From Cucumis sativus (Eukaryota; Streptophyta; Magnoliopsida; Cucurbitales; Cucurbitaceae), in NCBI RefSeq assembly GCF_000004075.3, contig NC_026656.2, positions 18,920,607 through 18,984,606 of the forward strand: a stretch of 64,000 nt of DNA. Direction: 5' to 3'. Numbering within the stretch: position 1 is the first letter of the stretch; every line of letters starts with the position of its first letter. Both the position numbers and the translations under genes were made by a program. Positions 45,955 through 59,403 of this stretch are shown piece after piece. The notes beneath the pieces were generated by a model that was not told the origin of the DNA, searched no databases, and saw only the letters and a list, made by a program, of their open reading frames with translations.

Positions 45955-48808
45955 CAAAGAGAATAGGTTGAATTTCACACGTAGATAAAAGATATTTGAT
46001 AATTTATTAAAAAAAAACGATATTACTTCGTATTTGAATATTCTTAATAGGTTACATTTCTTATACATGCTTTGCTTATTAAGACGTTTGCTCATTAACC
46101 TTTTGGACAAATTAGGTTATCTTCTTACTAATTACTATTAATGGTTCTAATCTAATAAATTGTTGTTATTTTTGTTTTTTATAAATTTTGAATTTTAAAA
46201 TAATGTCATATTTAGTAGTCTTGGAAATTAATTGAGGTAAATATAGTCGTATATTAAATGTAAAATGTTTTTTTTAAATGAAATTTATTAATGTTTCTAC
46301 TAGAAAAGTCTGTATAAAAAGGATAGTAAGTTATAGAAAGGAAATAGGTAACGTTGTTAGATTAATTAAGGGGCCATCCCTCTCATCAGCAAGAATCCAA
46401 ATTGGACCTAAGTCCAAGTGGTATGGGTCGGCCACTGAGTCTGTTCGGCTCTCAGAATTAAGGGGCTAAGAGGAAAAATGTTTGGGCTTTAAAAATTAGA
46501 CGGCCCATTAAAACATTAGTTTGAAAAATAGAATTATTGGTTTTCATATAATTTTAAGAAAAAATAATAAATCAAGACTTCATTTTAAAATTAAATATTT
46601 GTTCAAATTAATTTTGTTCTTTAAGTTACTTAGATACTATTGTTATGCAGTGCAATAAAATGTATACATTCCTTACTATTAAAACTCAAAAGCCATCCAT
46701 TTATATATTAAATTTAAATGAAATTAGTGATTAAATGAGTAAAATATGTATTAAAGGATTTTTTGTCCTCGTAATTGTATTGGTGTTACCATTGATCTTT
46801 AGCGACTAATATCAATGGGTTAATGAAACTTTCATTTACCATAATGGTTGAGTTCGACTATTGATGTCGATGCTTATGTTTGTATCTAATGAATGAAGTT
46901 TACCCTTAAAATATGTATGTGTAAAATTTTACTTAAATTTCGACTCTCTACGTACTTTATAAGTTTATATTATAATGATTACTTTTAGGTTATTAATCTA
47001 ATCCAATAGTTTAAGTCGATGTTTGTAATTTAACTATATCAATACTATAAAATAAACAAGGTAAGGTAAGCTAAGCACAACCCAACTAAAATATTTTATA
47101 TTGTAAACCAAACCCTACTTCATATCTCATCATTGATGAGCATCAAAATGTTGAAAGTAATAATAAATGAAATGAAATAGGAAGAGGTGTGTGAAGAGAG
47201 AAAACTCAAATGATATATATAAAGTGGACACCTTAGAACAATCCATTAAAACCAAAGTTAGTGGGATGAGAATGTGCACTTCTTTTTTGTTCTTTGTTTT
47301 TCTTATTATTATTTTTTATTTAGACCTCTTCAAAACTAGTATTAAAAAAAAACTCATCCAGTTCGATAACTATGCAAAATATTTGAATCAATAATTTTGT
47401 GATAGTTAAAATAATTTGGATGATATAAAAATTCAAATTGAATTAGAAAATGTAAACTAAAATATTAAATGATAGGATAGATAATAAGAGTGGAAGAAGC
47501 AGTAGCTTATGGTTGGAAGAGATTAAATGTTATAGTTATGGAATAATCATTTGGTCCATCATTATTAAACAGTAAAGTGAATATTTGTGGTATGCACTTT
47601 AACATTATTATATGTATTGTTAAAATGTTGGAATATCATCATGTTAAAATGTAGTTTTTGAAATTATATTACTTTACCAAATTCGATAATAATTAATTTA
47701 AGTTTTATTAAAACCACACACAATAATGGAATGAAAGTAATATAATATTGTATAACTTAAAAATATATATATGCATGACCTTATATTTATATTAGTTTTG
47801 AATAATTGGCGTAAAAAAAGTGATAAATCATATTTAGATGAAGATGTTATTATTTGAGAAAAAGAAAGCAAAGATATTATTTAATTTTGGCATTTTTATT
47901 ATTTTAGGTGATAGAAGTTTCTTAGCTTTGGGGTTTGAAAATGTGATAGAATATATTGATTAAAAATTGGTAGGGATCACTTTTTTTGGGGAATAATATT
48001 ATAAAATGAATTAGAAATGAAAGTGGAGGAATGCCACGCCACAAAAGCCAAAAAATAAAATAAGAAAACCTTCCTTTATACCAAAATGCATTATTATTCT
48101 ACCTTCCAAAGATATGTTTCCTTCAACATCTCTTTTTAAAGATAAAGACCAAAAATAAATAAATTCTAGAGTACTTGTGGACTTTAATCCCAATCAAGAT
48201 ATAAACTAAATAATTTTATATTTTGTATATATTAATTGTATTCAAAAGAGAATAATAAATATAGAACAAAATATAATACACACTATTATTCTACATGCAC
48301 ACACAAGTTATAGCAGATCTAATATTTCCTTGTATTATAGTAGATCATAATGTTATGAAAAAGTGAGTATATTGTGCCTAATATTAATATATCATTTTAT
48401 TGGCCAAACTCTTATTTTCCTATCTCCCTTTCTTTTATTCTCTATATGGTTGGGATACTATAACATAAAGAATCTTTATTATTTGTCTATTAAAGTAGCC
48501 AAATAACATAAACAATTGTTTTTATATTAAATTTGAATCCATTAACTATAAATTAATGTGTGCTAATTAAAACTAATTAATAGTGAGTACTAAGTGAAAA
48601 TAATATAAAGTATAGAAACTTTAGCAAATTAAGAGAAGCTTAATCTCAAAATTTGATTAAATTGTAATATTTATAAATTAGGTCTCAATTTGATATTTTT
48701 ACTCTAATTAGTTTTAGTATAATACTTATTTTTGCACAATAATGTTAAAAAGAGAGTGAATAGTAAATTGAGAAATAATTATGATATATACATATATACA
48801 TATTTTTT
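45700..48808. other. Intergenic between cyclin T1 and the BAHD gene, no gene seen
   Basis: About 3.1 kb of AT-rich DNA with an (AT)n run at 45917-45949. Open frames are short or low-complexity. The frame at 46278-46469 is 63 codons with no motif and no obvious start context. Confidence 0.6.
45917..45949. repeat. (AT)n microsatellite
   Basis: A dinucleotide AT run of about 33 bp, preceded by ggttta and followed by aaaac. Confidence 0.9.
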
Positions 48809-51757
48809 TCAGACGAAACAATTCTTTTGTTCATTAGTATTATTGTTATTATTTTTAATTGTATCTTCATCTTCATCGTCACTGTAACAGCAACTCTTCA
48901 TATTAAATTCAAACTTCTGAGCCACACATTCCGGCACCGAAACCAAAACTCTAACGGCGGAGAGATCACCGCAGACCGGCAAAAACAGGCAATAAATATC
49001 ACTAGCAAGAGGCCCCATATGGACTGGTTTCCCCTCTCCGAAATCCAAATCTTCAAGCCCAAGTTTAGACCATTGCGAAATCACCAACGTAGCCGACATG
49101 TCTGTTCTCACACTTCTATCGTCCAACATGTCCACCACCGACCGCACATATTCCTCCGTCACGGCCGCCTTCGCTTGTTGGACGAGTGTCACGCTATGGT
49201 GGATGTTGCCAACGGCAGCATTGGCGGTAAGGTCCTTCACAGTGGATTGGGCGCATGCAAGGACGAAGGCGTTACCGTAGAATCCTGCGGGTGGTTCGGG
49301 GTGGAGCATGCGACGACGGACGTTGACAGAGAAGAGGAGGTTGACAGGGAGCGAAGGAGGAAGAGGGGAAACAATGAGGGTTGTATTCGTGGCCGCGGCA
49401 GCAATAACAAGAGAGTGAACCCAGGATTGCCAGGTGTGAGCGGCGACGGCTTCGAAGGAAGTGCATTTAAGGGAAGGGGTGCAACGGCGCTTGAGGCGGA
49501 GAATGTCGGTGGCGGAGAAGACGACAGAGACGGGGCGGAGAGGGAGGGAGCGGAGGAGGTTGAGGAGGAAGGCGTTGTTGTTATTGGAAGGGGTAGTTTT
49601 GGAATATTGAGGGTGGGGGAAGGTGACGTGGAGAGGGTTGCGAGGTATGAAGACGTGGCGGAAATGGAATGGTTTGATAGGAAGAGGGAGATTGGGTTTG
49701 GTGGTGAGATGGGCCCAAGCATGCAAGAATTGTGAAGTCCCAACGCCGTCCGATAAGCAATGGTTTATTCCGGTACATAGGATCATCCCTCCGCAACCTA
49801 AATTTGTCACCTGTCCAAAATACCCCTCTTCAATAACAACACATTCCAACACTTCTAAACAAAAAAAAAAAAATCGTCAATTTTTAAATTTTAATTATTT
49901 AAAATAATATATTCTTTTATATTTTTATTAAAAAATATTCTTAAAATGTAGAGTACATTCAAGTAAAAAATCAGTAAACTTTTATAACAGTTAATTAAAA
50001 AAAAAAAAAACAACAAAAGAATCATAAACAAAAATAATTTTAATGGATTAAAAACATTTTGTATCCTTTCAAACTCTACATCTTTTATATATTTATTAGA
50101 TTATGGTTAGAGTTTTCATATATTGGTTTATTGGATTTAAATACATATGCGTGTATTTCTAAAAAAAAAAAAAGGTTTTATACCATTTTTGACATGTATA
50201 TATTAGTTTCACTACTTTAAATGAGGATTTGAAAGTAGGCTTTAAACTCAATATATATATATAGGGTTTTGGAATATATTATTTTAATGTGTTAGATAAA
50301 AAAGGTGGTAGCCACATAATAGTAGCATATTGAATGTGATATTTCATGTGTTTGAAGATGGTGAAAGGACATTGGAGTGATGGATGGAAAAGAAACTTTG
50401 ATGTATGTGGGGAAACATATTTTGGGAGGGACCATGCACCCTTTAACTATTTCAAATCAGGTCGAAATATATTTAGAGGTTAAAATACCATTTTACTCAT
50501 TTTAGCTTTAACTTTTTCAATAAACTTAGTCTCTCCACTGTTACAGTTATTTATGATTGATTGAACATATTCAAATTTAGTTTTTCTGCTTTGCTTATAA
50601 ATAAGAAAAAGGGAGAAAAGAAAAGAAAAGGTATGGAAAGGGATAGAAAAAGAGAAAGGCAGAGATAAAGCAAAGGCAGAGAAAAGCCATTCTCTGAGTC
50701 CTCTCTACCACCCAAAAGCTGAGATCGACCATAACACAGACATATATTATATAACCAATACTCATATATATTTCAACTATTTATAAAGTGTGTTCTTTTA
50801 ATAACAATAAAGTTCTCTCTTTTCTTTTTCCTATAAAAGAAAAAGAAAGTAATCTCTTTCTCTTCTTTTTTTTTTTTTTTTAATAAAAATAGTACTAAAA
50901 ACATTCCCCATTTGATTTAACGATGGCATTTTGTATATTTAAAGTTGAGAATGTAATCACACTACTTTTCATTATATAATAATTACGAAGACGAAGAACG
51001 GAACATTTAAGTTTTGAAGTAAAACGTTATATCAATTAATATAATACTTTCTATTTTACCATTACATGAGCTAAAAATATAATTTTTTCTTTAAGAACAA
51101 TTTGGTTTCAAAGTTTGATTTATAATAAAGTAAACATACACAATTTGTTTTCAATGACCCCATATTCTTTTAGAGGAAAAGTTATAACTAACTAACCACA
51201 CTAAAGTTTAATATTCGATTGGGATAACAAAAGAGTACTCCCTCCAAATCGAACATAACTCAGCGCAAAGTTTGTAATTGGAATGAAAGAAAGAAATTAA
51301 TTACCTGAATAAGGAGAGGAGGAATATCCAAGAAACCAAGATTTTCAAAGCGATACAGAAGCTTTCTCCAAGACCGATTAGGCGTATCCGCCATTTGAAG
51401 AAACTCCTCCGCCGTCAAATCCATAAACCCCTCAGCAAAAACCGCTCCTTCCCCATTACAATCCACCTCAAGTTTCCGATCAAACTCTAACGACGACCCT
51501 CCGCCTCCAGCGGACACCCTCAGACGTCCGGCAAATGGGTAGTAATGTTCGAGAAGAATGGCCAGAGAACGCTTGAGATTGCATAAGCTCACACCCTTCT
51601 CGAATAAGAACACGTACTTAATCGCAAATCTTAGAAAGCTCTGATCGTCCAAATTGGAGAGGTATAACGAGTGTTTTGGGGTTGGATTCGCCGGCCGGAT
51701 TACCACTGGTGGGCTTAGGTACCGGCAGTCCGGGAGGTCCGGGGATTTTACCATCAT
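48809..51757 (-). CDS. BAHD (HXXXD-type) acyl-CoA-dependent acyltransferase
   Basis: Two exons on the minus strand, 51305-51757 and 48809-49810, joined in phase after codon 151, give 484 residues. These cytosolic enzymes move an acyl group from CoA to an alcohol or amine. The catalytic motif HCLSDG (168-173, pattern HXXXDG) is intact, with His168 the general base. The structural DFGWG motif reads DFGEG (407-411). The protein begins MMVKSPDLPDCRYLSPPVV and has PKHSLYLSNLDDQSFLRF and HYYPFAGRLRVS. I recognise it as the orthologue group of At1g27620; the substrate is not known to me. The tail is unusual: Asp/Glu-rich, then an Asn run, ending NCFV. Exon 2 is GC-rich, giving long false frames on the other strand. 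A second Met directly follows the first. Confidence 0.93.
49811..51304 (-). other. Single intron of the BAHD gene
   Basis: A 1,494-bp AT-rich GT-AG intron (donor gtaatt, acceptor ggacag). It contains poly-A/T runs and a short palindrome (ttctttttcctataaaagaa, about 50821-50841). No gene or mobile element is recognised within it. Confidence 0.85.
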
Positions 51758-51810
51758 ATTGTGCTGTGTGTTGATCTTGTTATTATTGATGTGAGAGATT
51801 TATGGGAGAG

Positions 51811-51879
51811 GGTGGAGGAAAGAGAGGTAATTTGTAGAGTGGAGAGGATGGAGGAAAGGGGTAATTTGTAGAGGGGAGA
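51811..51879. repeat. Imperfect 34-35-bp tandem repeat in the BAHD 5' leader or promoter
   Basis: Units 51811-51845 and 51846-51879 share tggaggaaag and ggtaatttgtagag. On the coding strand they are pyrimidine-rich (TCTCC and CTCTACAAATTACC). The repeat lies 54-122 bp upstream of the start codon. Confidence 0.8.
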
Positions 51880-51948
51880 AAAGGAAGTGAGAGAAAGTGC
51901 AATGGTAGAATTATAATTAATATAGTTTTTTTTTCGTACATATTTCAA

Positions 51949-54900
51949 TCAAACATTCATTTGAATCCAATACCTCTTATACTTCAATATTTAAGTACAC
52001 ATAAGTTTGAGTTGTTAATATTATTTAAAATATATAAACTAAAAATTGTAAACTATATTCGAATAAACTAAAATATATAATAATTAAAATGATATTTTAA
52101 CATTTGTATAGATAGATTCTCAAACTTTAAAATGACTAAAAAAAAGAATACTTCTCTTCTTATCATTCCTATTAATAGACAATAGCAAGAATCTTCGTAC
52201 TAACTACCACTCAATTTTTTGTATATATAATTTTTCATAAAGCAAAACATATCTTTCAATTCTATTTTTCTTACTTTTTGTATTTTTTTATATTGAAGGC
52301 AAGTAAGAGATTCACGATCGTTGAATTGGATTTGATAGATTTTTAAACTTTTAAATTACCCCTTGAATGAGAGTAGTAATTTAGATTAGTAATCAATATT
52401 TAGCATGTATTTAATTAATATTTTTTTGATACATCTCATGAGTTTTTAATATAATTTTGTTATCTACACAAATGGAAAGTAGTTTAGTGATTGATTAGAA
52501 GGTTTTCTTAATTTAAAATTTTAGTAAACAAACAACATTATTGGTAACATTTTCACCATCTCAACTTTGTATCATAATTACTTAAAAATTTGAAGAGATT
52601 GAATGGTAGTATATTTATAAAATATAATAAAAAATCAAAGTCTTATTTACCATGAACCGCGATAAGCTAAGATAAACTAAACTATTATTTGTGTCGGATG
52701 AATGGTGATTTAAATATAAATTATAATATTTTAGTATGTTTATAAATTTTTTTAAAAATTCTGTGATTTAAAATAATTTTGAATTACTTACCATTTGCGT
52801 TTAAGTGTTTATAATATTTCTTATTTTATTTTGCGTGGAACATTTTGAAATATATTAATATAGTTAGATTATCTCTTAACACTTTTATAAATGTTTTAAT
52901 TAAGTTGTTTTCCATTATAATAATATTATTATTATAAACTATATAACAAAAGACTTAATTAAAGAAATTGCCGAAAGGCAGACAGAAAGGCCTCTCTTTT
53001 ATCATTCTTTCAAAATGAAATAGTAAAAAAAGATGAAAAGATATGGCTTTGGCCTTTGAGATAATTGTTTGCTTCAATAATACTTTAACTAAATAAAATA
53101 ACCATAATTTACTTTAACTATAAAGTATTTGAATATTTTTTAGACAATTAATTAATGTTAGGGTATGACCAAAAAGTGGGTGTGGTGGATTTTGAATATT
53201 GTAACTTAATTTTGCATATAACGAGTTATCAATATTTGGAAAAAGTGAACAAATGAATGATGTGATAAAAGACTTAAATGATCTCATTTTCTAATCTCAA
53301 AGAGATTTATTAGAATCCAAAAACCAATGAATGGAGTAAGAAGAGATATAGCATATGCTACGTGAACTACATGCAATAAGGTATCTTTCTAGTTGACAAT
53401 CAAAAGTTATATTTTAAAAAAAAAACGGTTCGAAAAATTACTATTTAATCATGCATGTACAATGAACCAAGTTAAGATTCTATGGGATATAGACAAAGTT
53501 CACCGAATAAAATATATTTTCATTGATATGGTATCTTGTAAATAAAGTGTCAGTTAGGTAAAGTTTCATCAAAATTAAATTTGTATAGAACAAATTCATT
53601 CTAATGAAAACGTGTATTGATTCATAAATTGCGTTTTGAATTAATATTTTTGGATAAATAAAATCAAATTTGTTTATAACTTCACCAATCACTCGGAACT
53701 AATTCTTTTCAAAAGAATTTGTAATTTTCGCAAAGATGCTTTATTCATTTTGGGAATTTGAAGTATTATTATTGCTATTATGTTATATTAAATAAATTAA
53801 AATTGGAATAATTTACATATATATTCTTAAAAAATTACTTTGTGGTATGAATTTAACCAATGCAATTTCTTAGATACGAATCATCCCTTATATGTATTTT
53901 TTTAAAAAGTTACTAATTATGTTAATTTACTAAGTTCTTTTTATAAAAGATTCGAGGCTTTTCCATGATTTTTTAAAAAAAACTTTTTAGAGTAATTATT
54001 CAAAACATCCTATTTTGGTAATTATTATTCTTACTTTTTTTAAAAAAAAAAAACTTTTTCATAATGTTAAAAAGAGTAGCAACTAATTACAATTATTTGT
54101 TTTTAAATAGAGAGTCAATATTTATATTTATATAACTAAAAAAAGGAAGAATGAATGGTCTACACCTTCTCCAAACAATTACTCTATTATTTGATCCAAG
54201 TCTTGTAATGGAAGTAAATCTATAATCATAATTATAATCTTATATTTTCTGATTTTTTTGGCAATAGTATTTCCAATAATCTAATTTTACCAAAATTTAT
54301 CATGTCTCTTATATGCCTCCTCCAATTTCCTCCCTTGATTTTTGGCAATTCACAAAAAAATAGTCCACATTTTCTAAAAGAATTTAAGAGAAATCCTCCC
54401 ATTAAAGGAGAGTAGTTCTTAGGGTTTCCCCCCTAATATATGTCAATAACTCTATTTCTTTTCCATTTTCTTGAAATACTTTTCAAAGAAAAAAAGTATG
54501 TAAAAGAGGAAGAAGAAGAAGATGAAGGAAGTTTGATGGATATATAAAAAAAGAGCGTGGAAGATCCTATGGATAAAATTGTAGAAAATAGGGATATGAA
54601 TTGAAATTTATAGCATATAGTATGAAGGCATGAAAATATATAGGGATATGAATAATTAAAAGAAGAATGATTAAGGGGTAGAGAATATAGCAATAATTAA
54701 TATCTACCATGCATTTTGATTTGGGTGTGTGTATGTGCTTGGAGGTTGGGGGACTCCATCATCACCACATTATATTGCCCCTTCCCCCAGTCTTCCACAT
54801 AAATAATTCATAATACACAAATTCTTTCTTATTATTTCATTTCCATTATAATTTCTCTAATCACTAACAAAAAAAAAAAAAAAAACTTTTTCAACAACAT

Positions 54901-57900
54901 CAACTTAAAGCAACACTGCATGCACTGCAACAATAATATATATTTGTAAGCATGCAGTAAGTAATGACCCCAAATGATTAATTTTATGGTAATATAGTTA
55001 GAAAATATTACAAAGCTTTAGGTAATAGAGGACGACGTACATTTTTCATCCCTCGTGAAAAGATATGATATGATATAAAACAAAATCAATATCATTTCAA
55101 CTTAGGTTAATTAGCACACAACATCAACGACGTTGTTTTGGTTGTCATTCCACAAACCGACCATTTCAACTATATTCTCCTAAACCATACATATTACTTG
55201 TTAGCAAATTAAAAAAAAAAAAACCTATCACGATTGACTAGACACCTTACACAATACATTTCATTTAATTAGAAGTTGTGTGTGTTCTGAATAATTAGAT
55301 AGGGACGTGAAGATACGTAATTTTTTATTCCTCTTGTGAAAAGAAAAAACAAATCACTTTTTTCAATATGCATATGGGACAATATTGTGAAAGTAAGGTA
55401 AGGTTTTTGGAGGAGGCAGTAGCACATGAGAATTTGTAATATGAAACATAAATTTATAGAAACTCAGTAACCACACAATATGTAGATATGGGGAAGATTT
55501 AATATTGAGTTACAAAAAAATATAGGCCGCAAGCTAATTTCGAAAACCCTAAATAATATTATATTAAGTTATGAGATAATCAAAAGAGATTTTAAGTGAT
55601 TGAAATGATGGATTAGACTTGATTCTTATTGTCCACACCAATCAACTTGTACTCCAAACAAAAGCATATGATCTTCTCAAATTACAATCCTTTCTCGAAT
55701 ATTTTTCTTTAGATTTTTCGCATCTCATTGATAAAAATCCCCAACATATATATATATATATTATTGTTATATATTTCCACTACTTTTTCTTTTTAATTTC
55801 TTTAGGGTTTTCTTTCTCCGACGACAAAAAAATGTGGTAAGAAAATGAAGTTCTCTAATTTCATATGTATGGTTTTCTTTTTCTTTTGGATGAAATTGAA
55901 TCTACTTCTTAATTCTATTGGAAAAACGATTCCAATCTTTTTAGTTCGGTCCATAAGAATAGACTTATTTGGTTTCCGAATTTTCAAAATGTATTTTTTT
56001 TTTAGTCTGAATTTTTAAAAATAGGTTTAAATGACCACTCAAATAATATTATACTTTTATTTTATTTTAATTAATTAAATGACATTTTAAATTAGAAGAA
56101 AATCATACCCTCTTTAAAATCTATTTTTTAAAAATCTTGTAAACCTATTTTTCAAATTTGATGCACTAAAAAGATACATTTTGAAAACTCGAGAACCAAA
56201 TGAGTCTATTGTTATAAACATAGGTCTAAAAAGGTTCATATTTAAAACTCATAGATCAAAAAGCACACATTCATCCAAACATGAAGAATAAAAATGTAGT
56301 TTTCCTAAAGATTTTTCTGTTTGATATATGCTTTGTGTCACTTTTGTTAGTTCAATCGAGTTAGGAGTTAAGAAACAACAATACGATCTAGTAAGATAGA
56401 GAACTAATTATTTGTTTAGTCGTGAAACGTTGAGTGAAGTAAGATTTTTAAAATATGCATTGGGATGAAGAATTGACATTAAACTAGCTCATCATACATC
56501 ATGGTTCAAATTGGTATTGATATTGTAAAAAGTTAATAAACTATGAAAGATTGATGTTTTTTAGCCATTGGAATCTGCAAGAACTAAGTGAAATTTAATT
56601 AACCTTCCCCTAATTTCTACTCACTTGAATCAAACATGTTCATGAATACAATATTAGAATATGATTGAAAATAAAAAGAAACTATATAGTTTTGATATAA
56701 TTCAGTATTGAGGATCTTCCCAATAAAATTTGTTCCAATTTAAAATTGAAATGGAATAATAATGAGAGCACGAGGAGGGATTAAATTCTTCACAAAGTTG
56801 AGGACAAATAAGACATCCCAATGTGGTCAACCACTCCCCCTCATTCCAATATTATATACTTATACTATGGTCCACATTTACTATACACATATATGCCTTC
56901 TTCATCTCACATTAACCTCTCCAACAACAATTCTATCTCTTTCTATATTCTCAATCAAAACATATATACCTCAACAAATATTACATCACTTCTTATAATA
57001 TAAATCATTTGTGTTTCTTGTTTCTCTTGTTTAGTTCAATACAATGACTTATAACATGAGATTCTCTTTTATTTTAGTTTAGGGTTTAAGATTTCATCTA
57101 ATCATCAGGGCCATTGTCATGGTTGTGTTTTGTACAAAAGAAAAAAAAAAAGTTTGATCTCTTAGTTTTGACATCTTTGAACGTGTAAACTAAAATAAGA
57201 AATTGGGTGGGATAGGTTTGTGTTAGACTTATAGTTTTAATATATACTATCTATGTATACCCAAGTTAAAAAGTAAGAAAAAGATATAAATTAATGGGGA
57301 ATCTTAATCTACAATAGTTAGATTTTTGGAGGAAAAAGAAAATAACTTTTCTGTATGGAAAAAAAGTTATTATCTTGACCAATTTAAATCACACTTTCTC
57401 AATAAATTAATCTGCTTTAGAATAAATTCACACACACACTCATATATATATATAAAGTAAAATTTGATCACTTTTTGTGTTTTGGCTTTTAATTTATTTT
57501 AAATTTAGTTTCCAATTAAGTTATTAACATCTTAATTAATTACCACATCCATGAATAAATAATTATAAACAAAATCCTGTCATGTTAACCATATATACAT
57601 ACACAAAAAGTATGAAAAGGATTTAATTTTCGAATTTAAATCACACCTCCTCCAATTTGTCCTGAAAAAATATATTAATAAAAGAATATATTATTTTTTT
57701 GAACCACAAAACATAAATTAAGAAATAAATAAATAAACAAATTGCATAATATTTAGAGTGTATTGTTCACCTGTTTGGGCTTGGGCTTGGGCTTGGGCTT
57801 TGGGATTATTCTATTATTATTATTATTATTATTTTACAAATTTTCAATTTATAGGAAAATTAAGTTTTAGTTTAGGCATTTAAGCTCAAACATTAAAAGA

Positions 57901-58400
57901 AAAAGGAGTTACGTTTTCCATCAAAATTTTAATTTTTTAAAATTGGAAATGTCATATTATCTCTAACTTTGTACTCTTAATAGTGTTTAAGAACCTAATA
58001 ATTAAAACCATTTCTCATTAATGATATTTTAAAAAATATATTAGTTTTTCTAGTTCAACTTCAAGAAGAAGACATATTATAGGTTGTGCATGACTAAATA
58101 GAGAATGTGTTTTTGTTTTTATTTTCTCTTAAAGATATATGAATAGTGAAAACATAAATTAATTTGATGCATTTATTGATAAAATAATTATGAAGAACTT
58201 ATATTTAAAATTGTTTTATAATGTTTATTGAAGATGAAAATAACTTGAAACTTAAAAAAAGATATATATATGTTTTTTTTTAATAAAAGAAGTCAAATTC
58301 ATTATATTATGTAGTGAAGAAAGAAAAGGGGATATAAAGAAAAAAGAGTATAAATCACAAAACTTATTCCCAAAAAAAGTTAAAGAGCAAAAAGAAAAAA
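51949..58400. other. Intergenic between the BAHD gene and the MAP kinase, no gene seen
   Basis: About 6.5 kb of strongly AT-rich DNA. The only regular features are poly-A/T runs, a (TTGGGC)4 array at 57775-57800 and a following ATT-repeat. No open frame has a recognisable motif. Confidence 0.6.
57775..57833. repeat. (TTGGGC)4 array followed by (ATT)n
   Basis: ttgggcttgggcttgggctt is followed within 15 bp by a run of ATT trinucleotides. The hexamer is not the plant telomere unit TTTAGGG. Confidence 0.75.
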
Positions 58401-58430
58401 GTTTAGTAAAATGGAATTGGGAAGGTAAAA

Positions 58431-58700
58431 ATGGGAGCTTTATCCATATCTTTTATGGACATGTTCACAAAATCCACCAGATATTTCTCCATCGACGTCA
58501 GTGTAAACAAAATGTCAGCACAAGAAAACGGGACCCATCTAGAAAGCGAGATTAAAGAAGTAGAACAAGAAGTAGTAGAAGAGGGTAATAATCCAAATCC
58601 ACAAATCATTGATTATATTACATACCCAAATTGCAAATTTACCGAAGGTGGAATCAAAAGCTGCGCGCGTGAGCTTGTAATTGCCTCAGGAGGAAGCTGA
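58431..58700 (+). other. Unassigned 89-codon open frame upstream of the MAP kinase gene
   Basis: The frame starts MGALSISFMDMF and contains an acidic stretch (EIKEVEQEVVEEGNN). It lies in locally GC-richer DNA about 0.7 kb before the MAP kinase leader end. I recognise no domain. A frame on the opposite strand (58613-58810) is equally open, so neither is well supported. It may be leader or promoter sequence. Confidence 0.2.
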
Positions 58701-59141
58701 AACTTCAAACCGAATCTCCTTCCCATCGCATGGGGATCAATTTTGTTTTGAATTCCCATAAGAAAATCATTTTGAGTTCTCGTTGACTGCGACTCATTTC
58801 GAAGCCCCATCTAGTTGCCAAGAAATTTCCACTTCCACACTCTCAATTCACTCGATTCCACGCTTTTCAGCTTCCAATTCGAGCTGGGGTTCTGTTAATT
58901 TTGGGGTTTTTCTTCCTTTCCCCATCTGGGGTTTCTCTGTTCCTTCTGATTCTATCATGGAATCTACTGATTTCCACTTTCTTCAAGGTTTTGGAGGCTA
59001 ATTTTGAGCTGGGTAATTTTGTTTCATGTCTGGAGTTTGTGTGGTTGGGAATTTGAGAAAGCGATGTAGCAGGGAACTGAGGACGAGGACTTGACTGAGC
59101 TTTTTCTTGAAATTTGCCCGTTTAAGAACAAGTGGTGATTG

Positions 59142-59400
59142 GTAAGCAAATGTCCCAAAACGGTGACTATTGTCTTATATTTCAGTGGAATTGTTTGTCT
59201 GTAGTTTTGACTTACAGATCAGTGTTCCTTGTCTGTTCTAATGTTGTACCTTACATCTGTTTGGCTTTTGTTGAGCTTGGTGGTAGCTGATATAGTTACA
59301 CGAACGTGTTCTTGATGGTTTTGATTGAGTTTCATAGCTGATTTTGAAGGCACTCGTTTATTTAGGAAGTGAATTATGTTAGTTTTCATTTGATTTCCAG
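59142..59400 (+). other. 5' leader intron of the MAP kinase gene
   Basis: A good donor (gattg/gtaagc) at 59142 and an acceptor (tttccag) ending at 59400 leave three leader bases (gga) before the start codon at 59404. The upstream leader exon would end at 59141. The intron is inferred from splice signals; such leader introns are common in plant MAP kinase genes. Confidence 0.6.
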
Positions 59401-59403
59401 GGA

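Noticed and set aside
46278-46469. A 63-codon plus-strand frame (MKFINVSTRKV...)
   Set aside because: No domain, no splice partners, AT-rich surroundings and a length expected by chance.
48827-49735. A 302-codon open frame on the plus strand across the BAHD exon
   Set aside because: It is the antisense shadow of the GC-rich BAHD exon 2, which carries the catalytic HXXXDG motif and a conserved intron phase on the minus strand. The plus-strand translation is Arg/Glu/Gly low-complexity.
57775-57800. An interstitial telomere repeat
   Set aside because: The unit is TTGGGC, not TTTAGGG, and only about four units are present.
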